From Cytophagales bacterium WSM2-2 (lineage in GTDB: Bacteria > Bacteroidota > Bacteroidia > Cytophagales > Cyclobacteriaceae): a DNA stretch of 64,000 nt. The translations under genes were made by a program, and so were the position numbers. Positions 8,998-18,500 of the stretch are shown in pieces. Each line of letters starts with the position of its first letter. The first letter of the stretch is position 1. The stretch is taken from the NCBI GenBank assembly GCA_015472025.1, contig BNHL01000001.1:4700001-4764000 (forward strand), in the 5' to 3' direction. A model generated the notes under the pieces. That model was not told the origin of the DNA and ran no database searches. It saw only the letters and a program-made list of their open reading frames with translations.

Positions 8998-9951
8998 ATG
9001 AGTTACGTCATACCCGCAAGCCCGCTCAGCACACCAGTGCTATTAGTTATTTTTAACAGGCCCGAAACCACGTGGCAGGTTTTTGAAGCTATCCGAAAAG
9101 CAAGGCCATCGCGACTTTATATTGCTGCCGATGGGCCTCGAAAAAATGTAAAATCGGATTTTGAAAAATGCGAGGAAGCACGAAAAATCGTCAATCAAGT
9201 CGATTGGGATTGTAAAGTTGAAACACTCTTCCAAAGTGAAAATTTGAATTGTGGAGTGGGGCCTGCTTCCGCATTCACGTGGTTCTTCGAGCATGAAGAG
9301 GAAGGAATTATTCTCGAAGACGACTGTCTTCCTTCACAGAGTTTCTTCTGGTTTTGCCAGGACTTGTTAGAGCATTATCGTCACGACACTCGCGTCATGC
9401 ATATCGGTGGAAATAATTTCCTGAGCGGTTGGCAGAAAGACAGCGACTATTCCTATTATTTCTCCCGTGCAGGAAATGTGTGGGGTTGGGCTACCTGGAG
9501 ACGTGCCTGGAAAAAATTTGACTTTGAATTAAAGCACTATTCAAAGGCAAAGCAGGATGGGTTCTTCAGCTATTATTTTATGAGCCCTGTCGAGAAAGCG
9601 TATCGATTGAGAAAATTTAATAAAACTATTACCCGTAGCAAAGTAGATTGGTGGGACTACCAATGGGATTTCGCGCGGTATGCCAATTCCGGACTGGCCA
9701 TTGTTCCTAACATTAATCTCGTAAAAAATATCGGTTTTGGTGATTTAGCAACGCATACTACGAACGTCAACAGTAAGGGTGCGTCTATGGACGCGTTGGA
9801 TATAGGATTTCCGCTGCGTCATCCTCCGTTTATGATTCGAGATGCTGTTTCGGATAAAAGATATTTCAGTCTTCTGATGAAAGATGTAATCACTTCAAAA
9901 GCAAAGTCCTTGCTGAAAATTAACAGACTGCTAAAAGCCAAAGTGATATGA
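8998..9951 (+). CDS. Nucleotide-diphospho-sugar transferase family protein (GT-A fold), copy 1
   Basis: 317 residues. It opens with TPVLLVIFNRPETTWQVFEAIR, given here as TPVLLVIFNRPETT, a GT-A start. It has the acidic motif GIILEDDCLPS, which is likely the metal/nucleotide-sugar site, then VWGWATWRRAWKKFD. This type is often annotated as a HlpA-like or family-2-like glycosyltransferase. It is a clear paralogue of the next gene, which begins inside its stop codon (ATGA). It probably adds one sugar of the repeat unit; donor and acceptor are unknown. Confidence 0.8.
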   Translation: MSYVIPASPLSTPVLLVIFNRPETTWQVFEAIRKARPSRLYIAADGPRKNVKSDFEKCEEARKIVNQVDWDCKVETLFQSENLNCGVGPASAFTWFFEHEEEGIILEDDCLPSQSFFWFCQDLLEHYRHDTRVMHIGGNNFLSGWQKDSDYSYYFSRAGNVWGWATWRRAWKKFDFELKHYSKAKQDGFFSYYFMSPVEKAYRLRKFNKTITRSKVDWWDYQWDFARYANSGLAIVPNINLVKNIGFGDLATHTTNVNSKGASMDALDIGFPLRHPPFMIRDAVSDKRYFSLLMKDVITSKAKSLLKINRLLKAKVI

Positions 9952-11006
9952 ATATTCAAGAAACTGCGAAGCCCCTGACAACACCGGTATTGCTCTTGAT
10001 CTTCAACAGACCAGAAACCACCAGAAAGGTTCTCGATGCTATTCGAAAAGTGAAACCTACAAAATTGTATATCGCTGCCGATGGCCCTCGATCACACATA
10101 AAAGAAGATGTAAGAAAATGCAAGGAGGCCCGTGAGGTCGTATCCCAAATTGATTGGGACTGTACTGTTACCAGGTTATTCCGGGATGAAAATCTTGGGT
10201 GTGGCAAGGGACCGTCATCAGCTATGACCTGGTTCTTCGATCAGGAAGAAGAGGGTATCATCCTTGAAGACGATTGCCTGCCATCGTCAAGTTTCTTTTC
10301 CTTTTGTGCCGAACTTCTAGAACGATATCGACATGACACACGGATTATGGAGATCGGTGGTACCAACTTTGAAAGTAAAAAAAACAGGGGTAGTGATTAC
10401 TCTTACTTTTTTTCCAATATGATTTATATATGGGGTTGGGCGACCTGGAGGCGCGCCTGGAAACTGTATGATTATGAGATGGGTCACTACAATGAAATAA
10501 CCAGGAAACAGTATCTCGATGGGCACTTCGACTTTGCTTATGAAGTTGAGCACTTTAATTACATTTTTGAAAAAATGCATACGGGTGATGAGCGGACCAG
10601 CCGCAAGACTGTTTGGGATTATCAATGGCAATTCATTTGTAAAATCAACTCGGGTCTGATCATCGTTCCGGAAAAGAACCTGGTTACCAATCTGGGATTT
10701 GGAGCCGATGCAACGAATACGAAAAACCCGATCGGTGCTGGACATGATTTAAAAATGGAAGAACTGGACTTTCCATTGAAGCACCCTGAATTTATCATGG
10801 TGAACAAAAAGCGAGATCACCGATACTTTAATGAAATCTGCAGCTCACGAGTATATCGGATGAAATCCAGCATAAAGCAATATATACCTAAGCCCGTTTT
10901 TGAATCTCTAAAATACTTTTTTAAAAGCGCAATCCGGCTTCTGTCCTCGGGAAGAGTAGAAAGGATCGTGTCCCCGCATACGCATATGCTGCGGAACCAA
11001 CAATAG
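9948..11006 (+). CDS. Nucleotide-diphospho-sugar transferase family protein (GT-A fold), copy 2
   Basis: 352 residues. It is a paralogue of the preceding gene along its length: TPVLLLIFNRPETTRKV, EEEGIILEDDCLPSSSF and IWGWATWRRAWKLYDYE all have direct counterparts. It carries a longer basic C-terminal tail (about 300-352). The start overlaps the previous stop as ATGA. The divergence between copies is substantial, so the duplication is not recent and the two probably add different sugars or act at different positions (inference). Confidence 0.8.
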   Translation: MNIQETAKPLTTPVLLLIFNRPETTRKVLDAIRKVKPTKLYIAADGPRSHIKEDVRKCKEAREVVSQIDWDCTVTRLFRDENLGCGKGPSSAMTWFFDQEEEGIILEDDCLPSSSFFSFCAELLERYRHDTRIMEIGGTNFESKKNRGSDYSYFFSNMIYIWGWATWRRAWKLYDYEMGHYNEITRKQYLDGHFDFAYEVEHFNYIFEKMHTGDERTSRKTVWDYQWQFICKINSGLIIVPEKNLVTNLGFGADATNTKNPIGAGHDLKMEELDFPLKHPEFIMVNKKRDHRYFNEICSSRVYRMKSSIKQYIPKPVFESLKYFFKSAIRLLSSGRVERIVSPHTHMLRNQQ

Positions 11007-11016
11007 AAAGAAAGCA

Positions 11017-12312
11017 ATGTTAAGCAAACGAGATATTATCAATTTCTTATTTGTCGCAAGCTTTCCGGTATTTGGTATCGGCACATATGTAGCGGCTGCC
11101 AAAAGTCCATCTGTTGGGTTCATCATTTGCATTTCGGTTCATATACTCATCATACTCTTTTACCTGGTAGATATCTTCTATAAAAAAGGGTTTCAGCCGC
11201 GGATAAATAAGTATTATTACTTGAACTGGCTATATCTGGCTACGTGCGTTATCTCGGTATTCCGAGCACTTTTCAATGGCCTGCCTGAAGACAATCTATC
11301 AATCACCCTCGTGAAATGCGCTGTATTTATTGCACCAGTAAATGCTTTCATTATTGTGGTTCTATACAATGAAGATCAAGTAGAACGAATAGCACGCCTA
11401 ACTTTCCTAAGCTTGAGCCTTCTCCTTCTCATCAATTTATTTGGATTCTTCGTGCTCAAACTGTCCAACGAATTTCATAGCATAGAGGGTCGGCTCAACT
11501 TTCCGTTTTTAGACGGTTTTTACAGCGGGGCATGTGTGCTCACTATTCTAAATCTCATGCTGATTTATTATATGACGAGGGTGAAAGACGACCCCTTCAG
11601 GCTTTCCTATCTGGCAGCTTATTTCATTTTCAACCTGGGGCTGCTCTATTTGATTAATTCCAGATTAAATATTCTGATTTTTTTATTTGTCGCATTGCTC
11701 CTTTCATCCCGAGTCATCGAAAAAACAAGGGGGCTGTTTTTAGTTTCACAGTTTACGATCCCCATTCTTCTAAGTTCAGGCTTGTTTCTTTACCAGTTTC
11801 TTACCCTTCCCGTTTTCGTCACCATGTTAAAACGAGTTGACTTGCAGGATGTAATGACGTTCAACGGGAGGGCTTTCATTTGGAGTAATGTGATGAGTTG
11901 GATTACCGATGATCAACGCGGCATTTTTTGGGGCAATGGTTTTAAGGGGCATTATTTTCTTGACCTGATATCAGACGTGGCTAAACTCTGGAATTCAGAT
12001 GTAAAAGATTATCATCACATGCATCTCCATAGCAGTTCCTTTGAAATCCTGGTTAGTCAGGGAATCTTTGGTTATGTGATCTTCATGATTCTATTTCATC
12101 GGGTCTATACTTACTACAAGAAGAAATACCAGGCCGGTGATCCACAAGGCGTATTCTTTGCAGTTACTGTATTTCTGTTGTTCATTCTACAGGTCGATAT
12201 CTTCGTATACCTGGAGAGCTCTGGCCAGGTAATATTCTCACTGGTCATGGCGGCCGTACTGGTGAATCCAAATACAACGCTTACGAAAAAACCTATGCTA
12301 AACGCTTCATAA
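11017..12312 (+). CDS. wzy: Wzy-like O-antigen/exopolysaccharide polymerase
   Basis: 431 residues with many hydrophobic helices and one long polar loop (about 290-350) containing NGRAFIWSNVMSWI, GNGFKGHYF and HMHLHSSSFEILVSQGIFG. This H-containing loop and the SQGIFG element are characteristic of the Wzy_C / O-antigen ligase superfamily. It should polymerise flipped repeat units in the periplasm. It lies 10 bp after the preceding transferase and 4 bp before the acyltransferase, within the wza-wzc-wzx operon. Polymerase rather than ligase is inferred from this context. Confidence 0.85.
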   Translation: MLSKRDIINFLFVASFPVFGIGTYVAAAKSPSVGFIICISVHILIILFYLVDIFYKKGFQPRINKYYYLNWLYLATCVISVFRALFNGLPEDNLSITLVKCAVFIAPVNAFIIVVLYNEDQVERIARLTFLSLSLLLLINLFGFFVLKLSNEFHSIEGRLNFPFLDGFYSGACVLTILNLMLIYYMTRVKDDPFRLSYLAAYFIFNLGLLYLINSRLNILIFLFVALLLSSRVIEKTRGLFLVSQFTIPILLSSGLFLYQFLTLPVFVTMLKRVDLQDVMTFNGRAFIWSNVMSWITDDQRGIFWGNGFKGHYFLDLISDVAKLWNSDVKDYHHMHLHSSSFEILVSQGIFGYVIFMILFHRVYTYYKKKYQAGDPQGVFFAVTVFLLFILQVDIFVYLESSGQVIFSLVMAAVLVNPNTTLTKKPMLNAS

Positions 12313-12316
12313 AATT

Positions 12317-13468
12317 ATGGACCAAGTAATGGGCCATAAAATAAAGTTCGTTGATGCTCTGCGTGGAATTGCCATTCTGGGTGTGCTCATTGTTCATTGC
12401 GGCCAGGCCGGCATAAACGATACTTACCCTCGTGTCTTCGATAATATTATCGTGAATGGAGCTATTGGTGTTCAGCTTTTTTTTGTGGCAAGCGCATTTA
12501 CTATTTTTTTGACCTATGGCAATAGAAATAATAAAGAGACAGCTCCAGTTGGAAATTTCTTTATTAGAAGATTTTTCAGAATTGCACCCATGTATTATTT
12601 CGGTATTATCTACTTTCTGTGGCAAGACGGATTCGGAGCCCGATATTGGCTGGGGGACGCTCCAAATGTTTCGATGTGGAACGTTCTTTCAAATATTTTA
12701 TTCATACACAGCATAAATCCATATTGGATCACAAGTGTCGTTCCCGGCGGATGGTCTATAGCTATTGAAGCATGTTTTTACTGTCTGGTACCCTTACTAT
12801 TTCTGCGAATAAAAAACTTAAATCAGGCTTTAGTTCTATTTCTTTCTACAATCCTGGCGCGAATGGTTCTCTATTCTTTGCTGGAACGTTTCCCCTTGAT
12901 TGCTTCAGAACGCCTTTGGGGTGAGTATTTGTTTTTTTACCCACCAAACCAATTCCCTGTTTTTGCGTGTGGCATCATTCTCTATTTCCTTGTTAGGACT
13001 CCGATGAGAGAATGGCATGTTGAGCCAATTGTTGTATTTATTCTTTGCATCTTCCTTTTAGCTCAATTGTTGACTCACACTGTCTTCATATTTCCATTGC
13101 ACATTCAATTTGCAATGACGTTCGTTGTATTAGGATGTGTGCTTTCACGAAAAGGGTTTATAGTTCTCGTCAATCCTGTCACGATTTATATTGGAAAGAT
13201 CAGCTACAGTATGTACCTGGTTCATTTTGCTGTATTGCATTGGCTGACGCAATTCAGTTTTCTGGATTTTGTCTCCCCCGGTATCCCCTATTTCTCTATC
13301 ATCAATTACATTTTGCGTTTTTGCTGCATACTATCGCTGACTGTAGCCATATCTGCATGCACTTACCATTTGATTGAGGTACCTTTTCAAAATATCGGAA
13401 AGATTATTGTTCGAAAAAGAGAGAGTGCCCGGAAACAATGGGTTTCGACCAATGCATCGTACCAATGA
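12317..13468 (+). CDS. Acyltransferase 3 family membrane protein
   Basis: 383 residues, about ten hydrophobic segments. The N-terminal KFVDALRGIAILGVLIVHCG, split here as FVDALRGIAILGVL plus VH, is the acyltransferase 3 (OafA/NodX-type) start with the conserved Arg and His. FFIRRFFRIAPMYY is the second family motif. It probably O-acetylates or otherwise acylates a sugar of the exopolysaccharide at the inner membrane. ATG 12329 is an alternative start. The stop overlaps the next start as ATGA. Confidence 0.88.
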   Translation: MDQVMGHKIKFVDALRGIAILGVLIVHCGQAGINDTYPRVFDNIIVNGAIGVQLFFVASAFTIFLTYGNRNNKETAPVGNFFIRRFFRIAPMYYFGIIYFLWQDGFGARYWLGDAPNVSMWNVLSNILFIHSINPYWITSVVPGGWSIAIEACFYCLVPLLFLRIKNLNQALVLFLSTILARMVLYSLLERFPLIASERLWGEYLFFYPPNQFPVFACGIILYFLVRTPMREWHVEPIVVFILCIFLLAQLLTHTVFIFPLHIQFAMTFVVLGCVLSRKGFIVLVNPVTIYIGKISYSMYLVHFAVLHWLTQFSFLDFVSPGIPYFSIINYILRFCCILSLTVAISACTYHLIEVPFQNIGKIIVRKRESARKQWVSTNASYQ

Positions 13469-14352
13469 ATGCTCAGACTCTCCCCATAACCAACGTGCCC
13501 GTAGTAGACGTCTCCATTTATATTGTAATTCCTGTACACAATCGTAAGGAGTTTACTAGAGAATGCCTTTGCTCCTTGCAGCAACAAACAATTTCAGGGC
13601 ATGAGATCATAATTGTAGATGATGGATCTACAGATGGCACAAGGGAAATGCTCGCTAAAGAATTTCCAAATGTCATCGTGTTATCCGGAACTGGAAACCT
13701 GTTCTGGACAGCGTCTGTCAATCTTGGCATACGACACGCATTGTCGCTTGGAGCGGAGTATATTTTGACACTCAACAATGACACTTTAGCTTCTGAAAAT
13801 TTCCTTGAGCAAATGCTCTTCTGGACTGATTCAACCCCGAATGCATTGCTTGGAGCTTTGGATGTGGATAAAAAAACTCAACAACCCTATTATGGCGGTG
13901 AACTGGTCAATTGGACGTGGAGTAAATCCCGCTTCCTACTAAATGAGCTTAGCGAAGAAGATCGCAAAGGACTGCACGAGGTTTCGCTTTATCCTGGTCG
14001 TGGGTTGCTGATCCCCAAAAATGTATTTGATACTATTGGCCTTTTTGAAGAGAGAAAACTGCCTCATTATTTAGCCGACTACGACTTTACCCAGATGGCA
14101 ATAAGAAATGGGTTCAAGATATATTGCAACTATGACGCGAGGCTATACACCTATCCGGAAGAAGGCGGTGATCATAAATTAAGAGAGAAAAAAAATCTGA
14201 AAAACTATCTTCTTCACTTGTTCGATGTCAAGGGTGGTGGCAACCTCCGGAATTATACTATCTATGCTCTTAGAAATTGCCCGAGAAGATTTCTTTTGCC
14301 AGCATTACTAACGGGTTATGCCCGAAGAATTGCCGGATATTGGCTAAAGTAG
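13465..14352 (+). CDS. Family 2 glycosyltransferase, rhamnosyltransferase-like
   Basis: 295 residues from ATG 13465. The frame is open back to 13438, but 13465 gives the ATGA overlap with the preceding stop and is preferred. GT2 motifs include YIVIPVHNRKEFTRECL, VDDGSTDGT, the LTLNNDT acidic site and PGRGLLIPKNVFD. The WTASVNLGIRHAL segment resembles WbbL-type rhamnosyltransferases, although donor identity is not assured. It is the last gene of the first plus-strand block and converges on an acyltransferase gene 21 bp away. No terminator hairpin is evident between them. Confidence 0.88.
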   Translation: MNAQTLPITNVPVVDVSIYIVIPVHNRKEFTRECLCSLQQQTISGHEIIIVDDGSTDGTREMLAKEFPNVIVLSGTGNLFWTASVNLGIRHALSLGAEYILTLNNDTLASENFLEQMLFWTDSTPNALLGALDVDKKTQQPYYGGELVNWTWSKSRFLLNELSEEDRKGLHEVSLYPGRGLLIPKNVFDTIGLFEERKLPHYLADYDFTQMAIRNGFKIYCNYDARLYTYPEEGGDHKLREKKNLKNYLLHLFDVKGGGNLRNYTIYALRNCPRRFLLPALLTGYARRIAGYWLK

Positions 14353-14373
14353 TTCTTATCATCAAAAGTATCC

Positions 14374-15444
14374 TTACCTCCCGCCAGTCGCAAAATTGTA
14401 AAGGCCAGGCGCTCCTTTTTTAAAAGCCAGGCGAACAATCACAGAAAGACCGATAGTAATTACCGGAGCAGCAACATAAATGATTAATGACGAGAAGTTT
14501 GTTTTTCCCATATAAAAAAACATACCCTTTTTCAAGATGGTAAGCAGAGGTTCATGAAAAACGAATATAAAAAAAGAGCTATTAAACAGAAAAGAATACT
14601 CTTCGATTGGTCCATAATGGAATTGATCGTACAATGACCACACCGAAATTATGCCGGCTAATATGCCCAGGTTGTTGATTACATCAAAAGAAATGGAAGA
14701 AAAAGTATGGCTGAACGTCACAAGACAGGTCGTTACTAAAACCAGAAGAAGCCACAAAATAAGTGCGCAATAGCTTGAAAAGGCTGTGTTTTTTTTACTG
14801 ATCGTGTTATTCTTGTCAGTGGCAAGGAAGCACCCAAGTGTGAAAAACAAAAGCGCCTCATTACTGAAAAACACGAACGTCTTTCGATCTGCAAACCATA
14901 AAAATAATAAGATTACAAGCCACACCCATCTTATTGACTTTGTTAAGTACCAAATTAGTGGACTGAATATGACTAGCATAATTAAGTCCCTCACGAACCA
15001 CAGTTGATACGGAACTGGATCCAGAAAGATTGTAAACAGTAACTTTGAAATTGAAAAGTCAGCTACTAGCTCCCTGGTAAAAAAAACTTTCGACCAGGGA
15101 AGAGATTGCAAGATCCAAACCAGAACCAATCCATAAGCTGACCAAAATAGATAAGGAATTACGAGACCTCTAAGCCTCTTTTTGAACTTATCAACCACTC
15201 CTCTCACTGTGAACTTATATGAGAAATACAACAGAAATCCTGAGATCGCGAAGAACAAAGGTGCCGCTATCTTAGCTATGCCTTTGCTGAGAAAATTTTC
15301 TATAAAGAGCACGCCCCAGCTTTGGCTTCCTGTAGAATCTCCGGAAGCAAACTTCACTTCCCCATTGTGTGAATGGATAAAAACGACAAGGATGATAGCA
15401 CACATGGATAGAGCCTTGATTTTTTTGCTTAAGTAATCGTTCAT
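14374..15444 (-). CDS. Acyltransferase 3 family membrane protein (second copy in locus)
   Basis: 356 residues from ATG 15444; the upstream in-frame codons at 15453 and 15450 are GTG. It has multiple membrane helices with KIKALSMCAIILVVFIHSHN at the N-terminus (conserved H in the IHSH element), PLFFAISGFLLYFSY and a VIPYLFWSAYGL element, all family hallmarks of acyltransferase 3. It is not closely similar to the acyltransferase at 12317, so the polymer may carry two acyl decorations. It is encoded opposite to the main operon and reads toward it. Confidence 0.85.
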   Translation of the reverse strand: MNDYLSKKIKALSMCAIILVVFIHSHNGEVKFASGDSTGSQSWGVLFIENFLSKGIAKIAAPLFFAISGFLLYFSYKFTVRGVVDKFKKRLRGLVIPYLFWSAYGLVLVWILQSLPWSKVFFTRELVADFSISKLLFTIFLDPVPYQLWFVRDLIMLVIFSPLIWYLTKSIRWVWLVILLFLWFADRKTFVFFSNEALLFFTLGCFLATDKNNTISKKNTAFSSYCALILWLLLVLVTTCLVTFSHTFSSISFDVINNLGILAGIISVWSLYDQFHYGPIEEYSFLFNSSFFIFVFHEPLLTILKKGMFFYMGKTNFSSLIIYVAAPVITIGLSVIVRLAFKKGAPGLYNFATGGR

Positions 15445-15522
15445 GGCCACCACACCATAATGTTTGAATCAAAATGTAGTTAGAAAGTACATTCCGGGTC
15501 AACGATATACGTCATTAATAAA

Positions 15523-15557
15523 AAAATCCATTCCTGATAGATCCAGGAATGGATTTT
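15523..15557 (-). terminator. Rho-independent terminator after the eight-repeat beta-helix gene
   Basis: Perfect 14-bp arms AAAATCCATTCCTG (15523-15536) and CAGGAATGGATTTT (15544-15557) enclose a 7-nt loop. On the minus strand the stem is followed by a run of T. It lies 17 bp beyond the stop of the gene ending at 15574 and separates it from the acyltransferase gene. Confidence 0.9.
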
Positions 15558-15573
15558 ATAGGATGGTTGTAAA

Positions 15574-18500
15574 TTATCTAAAGATGACGATCCTCGTAGT
15601 TGCTTTATTCCCGTCTGCGGGCGTGAACACGAGAATGTAAGTTCCGTTATAGATGTTATCAGTACCCAATACGATGTTATTTACTCCTGCGTTTGCCATT
15701 ACTACAGTTTGCATAACAAGTGTACCACCGCTCTGGTCGAAGATACTTACTTGCGCTTGCTGCGCTACTGGTGAGGTGTATTGTATCGTGAACTTATCAA
15801 CTATGGGATTAGGAAACACCGCAATCTGACTAGCAATAACAGGTTCTGCGGGTACCAGCGTGGCATCATTTGTGATCAGGAGGCGGTCAATCTGAACATT
15901 CTCATCATTCCATGCCATTTGTAATTCATTTAGCCCCTGACTGAAAGGGAATGAAGTTATTGCTCCTGTGGAGGAGTCTGAAAGCTTCACCCATGTCCAA
16001 TCCGTATGAATACCAGCAAGCCAGTTTGACCAATGTCCTTTGCCATCGTAAATGAAATAACCCTGATTATTTACGGTTGCAGATTTCACCCGGGCCCAAA
16101 CGAAATACGTATCAGTCTTCGCCAATTGAAAATTGAATGTCGCACTTGCAGATGGAGGTATATAATAATTTGTTCCGTTGCCTGCAGGCATCGAAAAATA
16201 ACTTCCTGTGGACGCAGTAGGGTCTGCTGTAAGTGTTACGCCACCAGAAAGAACTGCATCCGAAGCAAACAATCCCAGTTGAAAAGTGGCTGTAGGATTG
16301 TTGACTACAACAGGTATAGCTATCGAAATGGTAGTCGCTCCAGCATTGTCTGTGGCTTTTGCTGTTAAAGAATAGTTTCCTGCAGGCACACTCGACCACG
16401 CAAAACTATACGGACTCGTAAGGTCTTCTCCCAACTTGGTTGAACCCTGAAAGAATTCTACTTTGGAAATTGTACCGTCACCATCAGTAGCATTGGCGTT
16501 GATTGTCACGGCTGAGCCGGTCGTAAAGCTCGCGTTGGTGACAGGACTGACGATACTCACTACAGGAGCAGTGTTAGCTGTACTCACTGTAATGGCGATC
16601 GCTGAAGAAATGGTTACTCCATTTAAATTATCAGTTGCCTTTGCTGTTAAAGAGTAATTTCCTGCCGGTATGCTTGTCCACGCAAAGCTATAAGGGCTTG
16701 TCGTGGCCTGGCCCAACTTAGTAGTTCCTTGAAAGAATTCAACTTTCGATATCGTGCCATCAGTGTCGGTGGCAGTTGCAGTGATGGTGATAGTTGACCC
16801 GGTGGCAAAATTTGCATTGTTAACAGGGCTTGTAAGGCTTACTACCGGTAGATTGTCAACCTTAATCGCAACGGGTGTTGATGTTGTTACTGCACCAAGG
16901 TTGTCGGTAGCTTTTACTGTCAGCGAATAGTTTCCAGCTGACACACTCGTCCATGCAAAACTATATGCGCTGGTGAGATCCTCTCCTAACTTGGTTGAAC
17001 CCTGAAAGAATTCCACTTTAGAAATTGTACCATCGCTGTCAGCTGCAGTCGCATTGATAGTTATTGTTGAGCCAGTTGCAAAACTTCCATTGTTAGCAGG
17101 ATTTGTTATACTCACAGTTGGAGCAATATTACCATTGCTCACCGAAATGGTTATCGCAGTTGAAGTGGTCGCTCCTCCCAGATTATCAGTCGCTTTGGTG
17201 GTCAACGAATAGTTTCCTGCCGGCACACTCGTCCATGCAAAACTATATGGGCTGGTGAGATCCTCTCCTAACTTGGTTGAACCCTGAAAGAATTCCACTT
17301 TGGAAATTGTTCCATCGCTATCAGCTGCAGTCGCATTGATTGTTATTGTTGAGCCAGTTGCAAAACTTCCATTGTTGGCAGGATTTGTTATACTCACAGT
17401 TGGAGCAATATTACCATTGCTCACCGAAATGGTTATCGCAGTTGAGGTAGTCACCCCTCCCAGATTATCAGTCGCTTTGGCAGTCAACGAATAGTTTCCT
17501 GCCGGTACACTTGTCCATGCAAAACTATATGGGCTGGTAAGATCTTCGCCTAACTTGGTTGAACCCTGAAAGAATTCCACTTTGGAAATTGTTCCATCGC
17601 TGTCAGCTGCAGTCGCATTGATTGTTATTGTTGAGCCAGTTGCAAAACTTCCATTGTTGGCAGGACTTGTTATGCTCACAGTTGGAGCAACGTTAGCATT
17701 ACTCACCGAAATGGTTATCGCAGTTGAAGTGGTCGCTCCTCCCAGATTATCAGTCGCTTTGGCGGTCAAGGAATAGTTTCCTGCCGGCACACTCGTCCAT
17801 GTAAAACTATATGGGCTGGTAAGATCTTCGCCTAACTTGGTTGAACCCTGAAAGAATTCCACTTTGGAAATTGTTCCATCGCTGTCAGCTGCAGTAGCAT
17901 TAATAGTTATTGTCGCACCTGTTGCAAAACTTCCATTGTTGGCAGGACTTGTTATGCTCACAGTTGGAGCAACGTTAGCATTACTCACGGAAATGGCTAT
18001 CGCAGTTGAAGTAGTCATCCCTCCCAGATTATCAGTCGCTTTGGCGGTCAAGGAATAGTTTCCTGCCGGCACACTCGCCCATGTAAAACTATATGGGCTG
18101 GTGAGATCCTCTCCTAACTTGGTTGAACCTTGAAAGAATTCCACTTTGGAAATTGTTCCATCGCTGTCAGTTGCAGTCGCATTGACAGTTATTGTAGCAC
18201 CTGTTGCAAAATTTCCGTTGTTGACAGGGCTAGTTATGCTCACAGTTGGAGCAACGTTAGCATTACTCACGGAAATGGCTATCCCAGTTGAAGTGGTCGC
18301 TCCTCCCAGATTATCAGTCCCTTTGGCGGTTAAGGAATAATTTCCAGCCGGCACACTCGTCCATGCAAAACTATATGGGCTGGTGAGATCCTCTCCTAAC
18401 TTGGTTGAACCTTGAAAGAATTCCACTTTAGAAATTGTTCCATCGCTATCGGTAGCATTGGCATTAATAGTCACAGTTGAGCCTGTCGTAAAACTCGCAT

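Noticed and set aside
17300..18340. Series of similar short plus-strand frames spaced 282 bp apart
   Set aside because: They are antisense shadows of the Ig-domain repeats, not separate genes.
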